NCBI GenBank assembly: GCA_029239755.1 | Contig: JARBUI010000002.1 | Location: forward strand, 421,664-485,663 | Length of the DNA: 64,000 bases | Direction: 5' to 3' | DNA from: Clostridia bacterium | GTDB taxonomy: Bacteria > Bacillota > Clostridia > Lachnospirales > Cellulosilyticaceae | Shown: positions 1 to 6,584 of the stretch, piece after piece | Layout of the letters: every line of letters begins with the position of its first letter | How positions within the stretch are numbered: position 1 is the first letter of the stretch | The notes under the pieces: model-generated | Databases searched by the model: none | Seen by the model: only the letters and a program-made list of their open reading frames with translations | Told to the model about the DNA's origin: nothing | Position numbers and translations under genes: made by a program

Positions 1-1534
1 TCATACCAGTAAAAATCATCGCTATATTGTTTTCGTTACATACTTTAATTGAATCTTCATCTCTTATAGATCCCCCTGGCTGAATAATAGCTGTCACTCC
101 AGCTTTTACCGCGGCCTGTACGCAATCATCATAAGGGAAAAATGCGTCTGAGGCCATTACGCTTCCCTTAACCCCTTCCTCGCCTAAAAACTCATTACCA
201 TGCTCAATAGCTTGATTGGTCGCCCATATTCTATTAGTTTGGCCACCACCCATACCTACTGATTGACCGTCTTTAGCAAGAGCTATTCCGTTAGATTTAA
301 CATGCTTTACAAGTTTCCATGCAAATATTAAATCCTGCATTTCTTTTTCAGAGGGTTTTCTATTTGTTACTGTTTTAATGTCTTCTTCATTTAGGAGTTC
401 CGTATCTTTTCCTTGTACAATAAGCCCTCCGCCCACCTTTTTCATATCCATTGCAAACTTATCTACATAATCTATATCATCAAGCTGTAATACTCTTAAA
501 TTCTTCTTTGTCTCAAAAACCTTTAGAGCCTCTTCATCATACTCCGGTGCTATAATAATTTCTAAGAAGATTTTTACCATTTCTTCAGCTGTTTTTAAAT
601 CTATTTTGCGATTAGCGACTACAATCCCACCAAAAATCGATACAGGATCTGCTTTATAAGCTTTTTGATAAGCTTCAAAAATAGTATCACTGCTTCCTAC
701 TCCACATGGATTAGCGTGTTTTACAGCAACTACAGTAGGTTCATTAAATTCCTTTAAAAGTTCCAGAGCACCATTTGCATCATTAATATTGTTATAAGAT
801 AGTTCCTTGCCGTTCAATTGTTTAGCATTCGCAAGTGTTCCCTTGGTTTTGCCAACTTCTTTATAAAAGGCTGCCTTTTGATGAGGATTCTCCCCATATC
901 TCATATCTTGTACTTTTTCAAAAGTCATTGTTAATTTTTCAGGAAGTGAATAGTCTCCTCTTTGAGCTCTTAAGTAGCTTGCTATCATACTGTCATAGTT
1001 TGCAGTGTGTTCAAATACTTTAGCTGCTAGGTAAAACTTAGTCTCTTTTGAAACTTCTTGATCCGCTTTAAGTTCTTGCAGCACGATCTCATAATCCTGT
1101 GGATCAACTATAACAGCGACATCCTGGTTGTTTTTAGCTGCTGAACGTAACATCGTAGGTCCGCCAATATCAATGTTTTCGATAGCTTCTTCTAAAGTAA
1201 CCCCTTCTTTTAATATAGTTTGCTTAAAAGGATATAAATTAACTACAACAATATCTATATTAGAAAGACCTAGTTCTTCCATTTGCTTTTGGTGCTCTGC
1301 ATTAGCTCTAATATTTAAAAGTCCAGCATGAATAGCAGGATGAAGTGTTTTAACTCTGCCATCTAAACATTCTGGGAAACCTGTTACTTCTGATATCCCA
1401 ATAACACTTATCCCCTCATTTTTAAGGGTATTATAAGTCCCTCCTGTTGATACAATATCCACACCAAGACCTATTAATTCTTTTGCAAATGCCACAATTC
1501 CTGTTTTGTCTGATACACTAATTAATGCTCTCAT
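1..1534 (-). CDS. purH: Bifunctional purine biosynthesis protein PurH (3' end cut by window edge)
   Basis: Phosphoribosylaminoimidazolecarboxamide formyltransferase / IMP cyclohydrolase, the last two steps of de novo IMP synthesis in the cytoplasm. The N-terminus reads [18 protein letters not shown], followed by STGGT and the HPAIHAG stretch of the MGS-like cyclohydrolase domain. The transformylase domain follows, with [25 protein letters not shown], and [10 protein letters not shown] near the C-terminus. About 511 codons lie in the window and the last one or two visible residues are TGM. PurH normally ends within a few residues of this point, so only about four codons are missing. The ATG at 1532-1534 is preceded by an AAGGAGG-type site. 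A ZTP riboswitch and attenuator lie upstream, so the gene appears to be a separately regulated unit rather than an internal pur operon gene. Identity is very secure. Confidence 0.97.
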   Translation of the reverse strand, partial: MRALISVSDKTGIVAFAKELIGLGVDIVSTGGTYNTLKNEGISVIGISEVTGFPECLDGRVKTLHPAIHAGLLNIRANAEHQKQMEELGLSNIDIVVVNLYPFKQTILKEGVTLEEAIENIDIGGPTMLRSAAKNNQDVAVIVDPQDYEIVLQELKADQEVSKETKFYLAAKVFEHTANYDSMIASYLRAQRGDYSLPEKLTMTFEKVQDMRYGENPHQKAAFYKEVGKTKGTLANAKQLNGKELSYNNINDANGALELLKEFNEPTVVAVKHANPCGVGSSDTIFEAYQKAYKADPVSIFGGIVVANRKIDLKTAEEMVKIFLEIIIAPEYDEEALKVFETKKNLRVLQLDDIDYVDKFAMDMKKVGGGLIVQGKDTELLNEEDIKTVTNRKPSEKEMQDLIFAWKLVKHVKSNGIALAKDGQSVGMGGGQTNRIWATNQAIEHGNEFLGEEGVKGSVMASDAFFPYDDCVQAAVKAGVTAIIQPGGSIRDEDSIKVCNENNIAMIFTGM

Positions 1535-1578
1535 TTTATTCCTCCTTAATATGATAAACTACTTTATTATTCCAATAA

Positions 1579-1620
1579 TAAAAACCACCTGGGTAACTTT
1601 TATAAAGTTATGCCCAGGCG
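1579..1620 (-). terminator. Attenuator terminator of the purH leader
   Basis: On the minus strand CCGCCTGGG pairs with CCCAGGTGG, and TAACTT pairs with AAGTTA closer to the loop. A run of five T follows. The 5' strand of this stem is the last conserved strand of the ZTP aptamer, so aptamer folding and terminator folding exclude each other. This is the expected arrangement for a ligand-ON transcriptional riboswitch. Confidence 0.9.
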
Positions 1621-1680
1621 GTCGGCTAAAATCAAACTATACTCCCTGTGGTAACTCCACTAATCCGCCAGTTATATAGT
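1611..1680 (-). promoter_or_regulatory. ZTP riboswitch (pfl motif) controlling purH
   Basis: Read on the minus strand, the element has P1 ACTATA pairing with TATAGT. Inside it lie the conserved ACTGGCGG, a GTGG-CCAC hairpin and CAGGGAGT. Downstream is the hallmark GCCGACCGCCTGGGCA, which forms the pseudoknot with GGCGG. This matches the pfl class, which senses ZTP/ZMP when 10-formyl-tetrahydrofolate is short. Purine and folate genes are the usual targets, and purH consumes ZMP directly. The recognition is by eye and rests on all the conserved blocks appearing in the right order. Confidence 0.93.
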
Positions 1681-1726
1681 TTTTTATACTCATTTACAGA
1701 TGATTTTTATCATTCTTTGTATCTAT

Positions 1727-1755
1727 AGAATAACTCAAATAAGTTTTTAGGTCAA
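1727..1755 (-). promoter_or_regulatory. Sigma-A promoter of the purH riboswitch leader
   Basis: The -35 TTGACC (1750-1755) and -10 TATTCT (1727-1732) are separated by 17 bases on the minus strand. They lie about 45 bases upstream of the ZTP aptamer, a fitting place for the leader start. No competing promoter is closer. Confidence 0.7.
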
Positions 1756-1924
1756 TACTTAAATCGAACTTTTAGATGTCATTCTCATAAAACGTTCGGC
1801 AATCTTCCCCTTTAAACCAATAGTCTTATTTTCAGAAAGTTATCTTTAATTATCTTCTTCTCCTGTATATTTTTCTTTATTTATATTCACCCTATTATAT
1901 ATTAAGTTATTTCATTATCTATCT

Positions 1925-2015
1925 AAAAATGAGATATCTCGGGGCTGATTCTTTATGATCTTCTCTCGGAGGCCTTTATCTGCCGAAAGGAAAGATTTCA
2001 TCGCCGTTTTTAGGT
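1925..2015. other. Unassigned GC-rich, hairpin-rich block between purH and truA
   Basis: This stretch is clearly richer in G and C than the AT-rich spacer around it. It contains a CCTTT-AAAGG hairpin with an outer TCTTT-AAAGA pairing, and the segments CTCTCGGAGGCC and TGCCGAAAGG. It lies upstream of both the purH promoter (minus strand) and the truA -10 element (plus strand), so its strand is unclear. Known riboswitch consensus blocks were compared from memory and none fits. It may be a small RNA or a regulatory region. Confidence 0.3.
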
Positions 2016-2078
2016 TAATATGCTATACTAACTATAGCTTTAAATTTTTGTTATATATCAATAATGATTTAACCTAAA
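2009..2078. repeat. 10-bp inverted repeat flanking the truA promoter region
   Basis: TTTAGGTTAA at 2009-2018 is the exact reverse complement of TTAACCTAAA at 2069-2078. The arms are 50 bases apart and bracket an extended -10 element TGCTATACT (2021-2029). Paired operator half-sites or a long-range stem are both possible. No function is known from the sequence. Confidence 0.6.
2021..2029 (+). promoter_or_regulatory. Extended -10 promoter of the truA unit
   Basis: TG-C-TATACT is an extended -10 motif about 80 bases before the truA start. The -35 region is poor, as is common for extended -10 promoters. A 10-bp inverted repeat surrounds it. Confidence 0.5.
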
Positions 2079-2108
2079 GTAAATAATTGTGAAGAGGTAT
2101 GTTAATAA

Positions 2109-2849
2109 ATGTATAATTATAAATTGCTTATAGCCTATGATGGTACAAAATATAATGGATTTCAAAGACAAACCCTGCATCCAGAAAAAACAATTCAAGG
2201 TAAATTAGAAAATGTTCTCTCCTTACTTTTTAAGGAAGACATAAAAGTTATAGGTTCAGGCAGAACAGATGCGGGTGTTCATGCTAAAGGACAAGTATGC
2301 AACTTTCACTCTTCTGTGTCAATGAACTTTGATACAATATTAACTTATCTTGCTCAGTATTTACCTCAAGATATTGCTGTATTAAACTTAACTTTAGCTT
2401 CCCCAAGATTTCATTCAAGATATAATGTCATTAGGAAAAGATATTGCTATACTATTGATAATAATTTGTTTGCAGATCCTTTTATGCTTAAATATGCTTA
2501 TCATGTTCCTAAGCCGCTTGATACTCAAAAAATGCAGTGTGCCTCTCAGGTACTTATAGGAACTCATGACTTCAGAAGTTTTACGTCGCTTAAATCCAAA
2601 AAGAAGACAACTGTGCGAACGTTATCTCATATCAGCGTATCACAAGATCACAATATAATAAAAATCACTTATGAAGCAGATGGTTTCTTGCAGCATATGG
2701 TTAGAATTATAACCGGAACATTAATAGAGGTAGGTCTTGGGGAAAGAGACCCTAATGATTTAGCGGTGATCCTGCAAAGTGCAAAGAGGTGTGCGGCAGG
2801 ACTTATGGCTCCTCCCCATGGTCTTAGTATGGAAGAAGTATATTATTAA
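2109..2849 (+). CDS. truA: tRNA pseudouridine(38-40) synthase TruA
   Basis: Isomerises uridines 38, 39 and 40 in the tRNA anticodon arm to pseudouridine. The 246 residues are the normal length. The N-terminus carries YDGTKYNGFQRQ, and the catalytic aspartate sits in the family motif GSGRTDAGVHA near residue 52. The C-terminal half has the RNA-binding DFRSFT and FLQHMVRI segments. An AGAGGT site about ten bases upstream supports the ATG. The next gene starts 18 bases after the stop, so truA leads a small operon that ends at the 3531 terminator. It stands apart from the ribosomal-protein operon where many Firmicutes keep truA. Confidence 0.96.
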   Translation: MYNYKLLIAYDGTKYNGFQRQTLHPEKTIQGKLENVLSLLFKEDIKVIGSGRTDAGVHAKGQVCNFHSSVSMNFDTILTYLAQYLPQDIAVLNLTLASPRFHSRYNVIRKRYCYTIDNNLFADPFMLKYAYHVPKPLDTQKMQCASQVLIGTHDFRSFTSLKSKKKTTVRTLSHISVSQDHNIIKITYEADGFLQHMVRIITGTLIEVGLGERDPNDLAVILQSAKRCAAGLMAPPHGLSMEEVYY

Positions 2850-2867
2850 TTTGAGGAGAATGATAGA

Positions 2868-3320
2868 ATGCAGTCTTATGATATCTCAAACAAGAAGGGA
2901 TTTATGGCGAAACTTTTAAAATCAGATTTATTCGATCATTTTGAAGTAAGAGAGGTCATCTTGCATACTGCTTTTAAAATGGTTCTAGAAGGCAAACGCA
3001 ATAATGAGTACTTTGATACTGAAGATTCCCTCCGCAGTTCTGATTATCTTATATGGGAGGAAATGAGAAAATATGTTTATGAACTTATTCAGGGAAGCAA
3101 ATCACCCACCTATTTTAAGATCATTTTAGCTACGGACTACGAGAAGACAGCGTCACTCTCCCAAGATGCCAGCACTTTTTACTTAAATATTCAATTTAAA
3201 GAAAATCATATTGTCTGCAGCACAGGGACAAGTTATAAAAATTTCATGCTTGACCAAAGCGCAGATAAACTCTGGGATAAATATATAAATGATTTTTTAT
3301 TTGAATACCATTTTATCTAA
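2868..3320 (+). CDS. DUF5721-like uncharacterised protein
   Basis: A 150-residue soluble protein without signal peptide or membrane segment. The pattern FMAKLLKSDLFDHF near the start, an EYFDTED segment, YLIWEEMRKYVYELIQGSK in the middle, and STGTSYKNFMLDQS followed by LWDKYINDFL at the end look like the DUF5721 family of Lachnospirales. That assignment is from memory of the family and unverified. The function is unknown. A GAGGAGAA-type site precedes the ATG. It follows truA by 18 bases and precedes a small membrane protein by 15, so the three are probably co-transcribed. Confidence 0.7.
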   Translation: MQSYDISNKKGFMAKLLKSDLFDHFEVREVILHTAFKMVLEGKRNNEYFDTEDSLRSSDYLIWEEMRKYVYELIQGSKSPTYFKIILATDYEKTASLSQDASTFYLNIQFKENHIVCSTGTSYKNFMLDQSADKLWDKYINDFLFEYHFI

Positions 3321-3335
3321 TTGGGAGATTAACTT

Positions 3336-3506
3336 ATGGATTACAGTAAGCTTAAATTAAGTTTTCTTTTACTTCTTATCATGACAGTCTTACAGTTTAC
3401 AGTCAGCCTCTTTGTTTTGCATAGCCTAATAATCACTTTACTTTCTGCTGCAGCAATCCTGATGTGTTTATCTGGCCTCATTTATGTAGATAAGAAGACT
3501 AAATAA
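3336..3506 (+). CDS. Small two-helix membrane protein (56 aa)
   Basis: A short gene reading MDYSKLKLSFLLLLIMTV and continuing through a second hydrophobic stretch, HSLIITLLSAAAILMCLS, to the basic tail YVDKKTK. Two membrane helices with a very short hairpin are predicted from hydropathy. A GGGAGA site lies at 3323-3328, seven bases before the ATG. It starts 15 bases after the previous stop and ends 24 bases before a strong intrinsic terminator, so it is the last gene of the truA operon. No family is recognised. The operon position and RBS make it a real gene, though its role is unknown. Confidence 0.7.
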   Translation: MDYSKLKLSFLLLLIMTVLQFTVSLFVLHSLIITLLSAAAILMCLSGLIYVDKKTK

Positions 3507-3530
3507 TAGCTAAATACTTTTTACGTATCA

Positions 3531-3575
3531 AAATGGGACCTTTCATTACTTCTGCGAAAGATCCCATTTTTATTT
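3531..3575 (+). terminator. Terminator of the truA operon
   Basis: AAATGGGA-CTTTC pairs with GAAAG-TCCCATTT around a short loop and is followed by TTTATTT. It is a strong intrinsic terminator. Confidence 0.88.
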
Positions 3576-3777
3576 AAATTTATACACTTGATATGATACT
3601 TTTTTATCACCTTAACTACTATATGGTTTTGAGTAGAATTACCTCAGGGTCTATAAAATATTTCTAAATAGTATTTCATATTTTTAATACTCTATATATT
3701 CCAATGGAACCACCTCTTCACCTATAAAGTAATGAATTAGGATGATACTTTTTCTACCATTTGGTTAACGACTTTGA

Positions 3778-3960
3778 TTATTTTGCTCCCATTTGGCTTT
3801 CTTGAGCTTGGATCATACGTTTAACCATTTCTCCACCAACAGAACCTGCTTGTTTTGCTGTTAAATCACCATTATAACCTTGTTTTAAAGGTACTCCAAG
3901 TTCTGAAGCTACTTCTTGTTTAAAACCATTTAATGCTTCACTTTTGCTACGATTTGCCAT
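3778..3960 (-). CDS. Alpha/beta-type small acid-soluble spore protein
   Basis: A 60-residue DNA-binding protein that coats and protects spore chromosomal DNA in the forespore and is degraded at germination. The germination protease site is seen as FKQEVASELG near residues 13-22, and the second conserved block NGDLTAKQAGSVGGEMVKRMI is complete. Start choice is firm: AAGGAGGG lies ten bases upstream of the ATG. It is a monocistronic gene facing away from htpG. Expression would be expected from a forespore (sigma-G) promoter, but I could not identify a convincing one. It shows that the organism makes endospores. Confidence 0.95.
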   Translation of the reverse strand: MANRSKSEALNGFKQEVASELGVPLKQGYNGDLTAKQAGSVGGEMVKRMIQAQESQMGAK

Positions 3961-4039
3961 TTTTATTTCCCTCCTTCTAGTCCTTCTAAATTAGTTCAAA
4001 AAAATCACTTGCGCCTTTGCAAATTATTTTTTTGAGTTT

Positions 4040-4080
4040 ATAACCAGTAAGCTTTATTTCAAGCTGTGTTTATTGGTTAT
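4040..4080. repeat. Long imperfect palindrome between SASP and htpG
   Basis: ATAACCAGTA (4040-4049) pairs with TATTGGTTAT (4071-4080) with one G-T pair on one strand. Inside it AGCTT pairs with AAGCT. The structure forms a nested hairpin about 80 bases upstream of the SASP start. It lacks a T-tract, so it is more likely an operator or a leader structure than a terminator. Confidence 0.55.
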
Positions 4081-4250
4081 AATCATATAATGTCCCATTT
4101 CAGAATCATTATTACAGTAATTTTTTCCAACTATTTATATTTTAATCTAAAAAAAATAGTATAATATAAATCTAATTTTATAAATGAAAATTATAACGTC
4201 TTGTCTCTTTAAAAGATACAGCTTATTAATACTTTCTATGCAGATTAGTA

Positions 4251-4278
4251 TTGACAACTGCACCAAAAAAGTTAATAT
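4251..4278 (+). promoter_or_regulatory. htpG: Probable sigma-A promoter of htpG
   Basis: TTGACA (4251-4256) is a perfect -35. TAATAT (4273-4278) follows after 16 bases. The start would lie about 50 bases before the htpG ATG. Confidence 0.6.
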
Positions 4279-4338
4279 TATAACTGAGTAAATTTTTAAA
4301 ATCATATTTATATCACTAAATCAAAGGAGGAACACAAT

Positions 4339-6204
4339 ATGTCTAAACAAGGAAACTTATCTATTCATAGCGAAAATATCTTTCCTATTATCAAGAAATG
4401 GTTATACTCAGACCATGACATATTTACTCGTGAGCTTATATCCAATGCTTGTGATGCTATTCTTAAATTCAAGAAACTTTGTGATTTAGGTGAGACGAGT
4501 GATGCATTAAATGAGCCATTTAAAATCACAGTAGCTGTAGATGAAAGTAGTAAAACAATAAGCTTTTCTGATAATGGAATTGGTATGACAGAAGAAGAAA
4601 TTGAAAAATATATTACGCAAATTGCTTTTTCTGGTGCAGAAGACTTTTTGTCTAAATACAAAGATAAAATGGATCAGGATCAAATCATCGGCCACTTTGG
4701 ACTCGGTTTCTATTCTTCATTTATGGTAGCTGAAAATGTAGTGATTGATACTTTATCTTATAGAGATAATGAGGCTATTAAATGGACTTGTGATGGAGGT
4801 ACAACCTATACATTATCTGAAGGATCGAGAACAACTCGCGGTACAACGATTACGCTACACGTTAATGAAGAAAGCAAACAATTTTTAAATTTATATACAC
4901 TTAAACAGACAATCGAAAAGTACTGTTCATTTATGCCTATTCCCATCTACGTTATTGAAGAAGGAAAGCAAAATACTGAGGAGTCTTCTGCTGAAAATAG
5001 TAATGAAAAGGCAGAAGAACCAAAACCAATTAACGACACACTCCCATTGTATGTAAAACAACCTTCTGATTGTACGGATGAAGACTATAAGTCTTTTTAT
5101 CATAAGGCTTTTATGGACTTTAATGAGCCTCTTTTTTGGATTCACCTTAATATGGATTATCCTTTTAAATTAAAAGGTATTCTTTATTTTCCAAAACTTG
5201 CTCATGAGCTTGAAACAATTGAGGGACGCATTAAGCTTTATAACAACCAAGTGTTTGTAGCTGAAAATATTAAAGAAGTTATTCCTGAATTCCTACTTCT
5301 CTTAAAAGGCATTATCGATTGTCCTGATCTTCCTCTAAATGTGTCCCGCAGTTTACTTCAAAATGATGGTTTCGTAAAAAAAATTGCAGACTATATTACT
5401 AAAAAAGTTGCTGATAAACTAATCAGCCTTTATAAAAAGGAAGAAGAGAGCTACAAAAAGTTTTGGGATGATATTTCTCCATTTATCAAATACGGCTGCT
5501 TAAGAGAACCTAAGTTCTATGAAAAGATGAAAGACTATGTATTATTTAAAACGATTGATGATGAGTATTTAACTCTCGGCAGCTACCTTGAAAAGGTTAA
5601 GAATGTAAGTGAGAATAAAGTATTTTATGTATCTGATAAAAACCAACAATCTCAATACATTAAGATGTTTAAAGAAAATGAACTGTCGGCAATTTATCTT
5701 GAGCACTCTATAGATAATGCTTTTATCTCTCATATGGAAAGAGAAAATAAAGAAGTAAAATTTGCTCGTATTGATTCTGATATTGCAAGTACGCTTAAAG
5801 AAGATACTGTAGATAAAACTCATGAAGAGAAACTCACAGATCTTTTCAGAAAGACATTAAATAACGAAACCCTTAAAGTTTCTGTTGAGAATCTTAAATC
5901 TTCTTCTATTCCCTCTATGATTTTAGTTTCAGAGGAAAGCAGACGTATGCAAGAGATGATGAGGATGTATAACATGAGCGGTATGGGTATGGATCATTTT
6001 AAAGATGAAATAACACTTATCTTAAATCAAAACCATCCTCTTATTCAAACCCTGTCTCATGAAAACACAAGTAGTGAAACGACTCATTTATTATGTGAAC
6101 ACCTCTATGACCTCGCACTGCTTGCTAATCAAACGCTTAGTCCTGATGCAATGCATGCCTTTATAGAGCGCAGCAATAAATTACTTCAAATGATTGTTAA
6201 ATAG
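4339..6204 (+). CDS. htpG: Chaperone HtpG (bacterial Hsp90)
   Basis: ATP-dependent cytosolic chaperone that remodels client proteins as a dimer. The 621 residues match the usual bacterial length. The GHKL ATP-binding fold shows RELISNACDA (Glu32, Asn36, Asp39), DNGIGM near residue 78 and GHFGLGFYSSF near 117-127. Middle-domain markers include the FWIHLNMDYPF and LYNNQVFVAENI segments and the catalytic-loop region NVSRSLLQND. A short acidic insert rich in Glu, Ser and Asn lies near residues 215-235 between the N-terminal and middle domains. The ATG has AAAGGAGG upstream. It is a single-gene unit closed by the 6217 terminator. Confidence 0.97.
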   Translation: MSKQGNLSIHSENIFPIIKKWLYSDHDIFTRELISNACDAILKFKKLCDLGETSDALNEPFKITVAVDESSKTISFSDNGIGMTEEEIEKYITQIAFSGAEDFLSKYKDKMDQDQIIGHFGLGFYSSFMVAENVVIDTLSYRDNEAIKWTCDGGTTYTLSEGSRTTRGTTITLHVNEESKQFLNLYTLKQTIEKYCSFMPIPIYVIEEGKQNTEESSAENSNEKAEEPKPINDTLPLYVKQPSDCTDEDYKSFYHKAFMDFNEPLFWIHLNMDYPFKLKGILYFPKLAHELETIEGRIKLYNNQVFVAENIKEVIPEFLLLLKGIIDCPDLPLNVSRSLLQNDGFVKKIADYITKKVADKLISLYKKEEESYKKFWDDISPFIKYGCLREPKFYEKMKDYVLFKTIDDEYLTLGSYLEKVKNVSENKVFYVSDKNQQSQYIKMFKENELSAIYLEHSIDNAFISHMERENKEVKFARIDSDIASTLKEDTVDKTHEEKLTDLFRKTLNNETLKVSVENLKSSSIPSMILVSEESRRMQEMMRMYNMSGMGMDHFKDEITLILNQNHPLIQTLSHENTSSETTHLLCEHLYDLALLANQTLSPDAMHAFIERSNKLLQMIVK

Positions 6205-6216
6205 GCTTGATAAATA

Positions 6217-6256
6217 AAATGAGAGATGTTCATGAATAACATCTCTCATTTTATTT
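6217..6256. terminator. Bidirectional terminator between htpG and the 6259 gene
   Basis: AAATGAGAGATGTT pairs perfectly with AACATCTCTCATTT around a seven-base loop. T-rich tracts lie on both strands, so it can serve both convergent genes. Confidence 0.9.
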
Positions 6257-6258
6257 AA

Positions 6259-6504
6259 TCAGTGATAGTAGGCTTGGTTGGCATATGGCATATTCATATA
6301 AGGGGAACACTGGTCTGCATATTGATCTACCTTTGGATCGCATACTTCACAAGCTGACTCAGCTGTTATAAGCGCTTGACCTATTGTTAAAAGTATATTT
6401 CCTATTAATTCTTTTTTTTCTGGCGGAAGCGTACTCGAAATGAGTAGAGCTATTATAGTTGAGTATATAACTGTATCTGATCCACATAAATTTAAATTAA
6501 ACAT
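6259..6504 (-). CDS. Small uncharacterised protein with one hydrophobic segment and paired cysteines
   Basis: I do not recognise this 81-residue protein. It has a hydrophobic stretch TVIYSTIIALLISSTLP and a helical segment ELIGNILLTIGQALITAES. Next comes CEVC-type paired cysteines, and the tail is rich in Tyr, Pro, Asn and Met, ending in His. The start at 6504 is chosen because AGGTGA lies about eight bases upstream. An in-frame ATG at 6525 has no ribosome-binding site. It faces htpG tail to tail and shares its terminator. The Tyr/Pro/Met-rich tail is reminiscent of spore or cell-surface small proteins, but that is only an impression. Confidence 0.6.
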   Translation of the reverse strand: MFNLNLCGSDTVIYSTIIALLISSTLPPEKKELIGNILLTIGQALITAESACEVCDPKVDQYADQCSPYMNMPYANQAYYH

Positions 6505-6584
6505 AGTAACATCACCTAAAAACACATATCTATTAACTATTATATTATATTATTGAAATTTTGTTATTATTTCCCAATATTTTT

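Larger units (their letters stand above)
3961..4338. other. Divergent intergenic region between the SASP gene and htpG
   Basis: No gene is seen. The region holds the SASP leader, a long imperfect palindrome at 4040-4080 and the htpG promoter near 4251-4278. No CIRCE-type heat-shock operator was recognised. Confidence 0.6.

Noticed and set aside
1750..2010. Lysine- or ykkC-type riboswitch near purH/truA
   Set aside because: AAAGGGGAAG with GCCGAA, and CCGAGAGA, resemble parts of those classes, but the remaining conserved blocks and spacing are missing.
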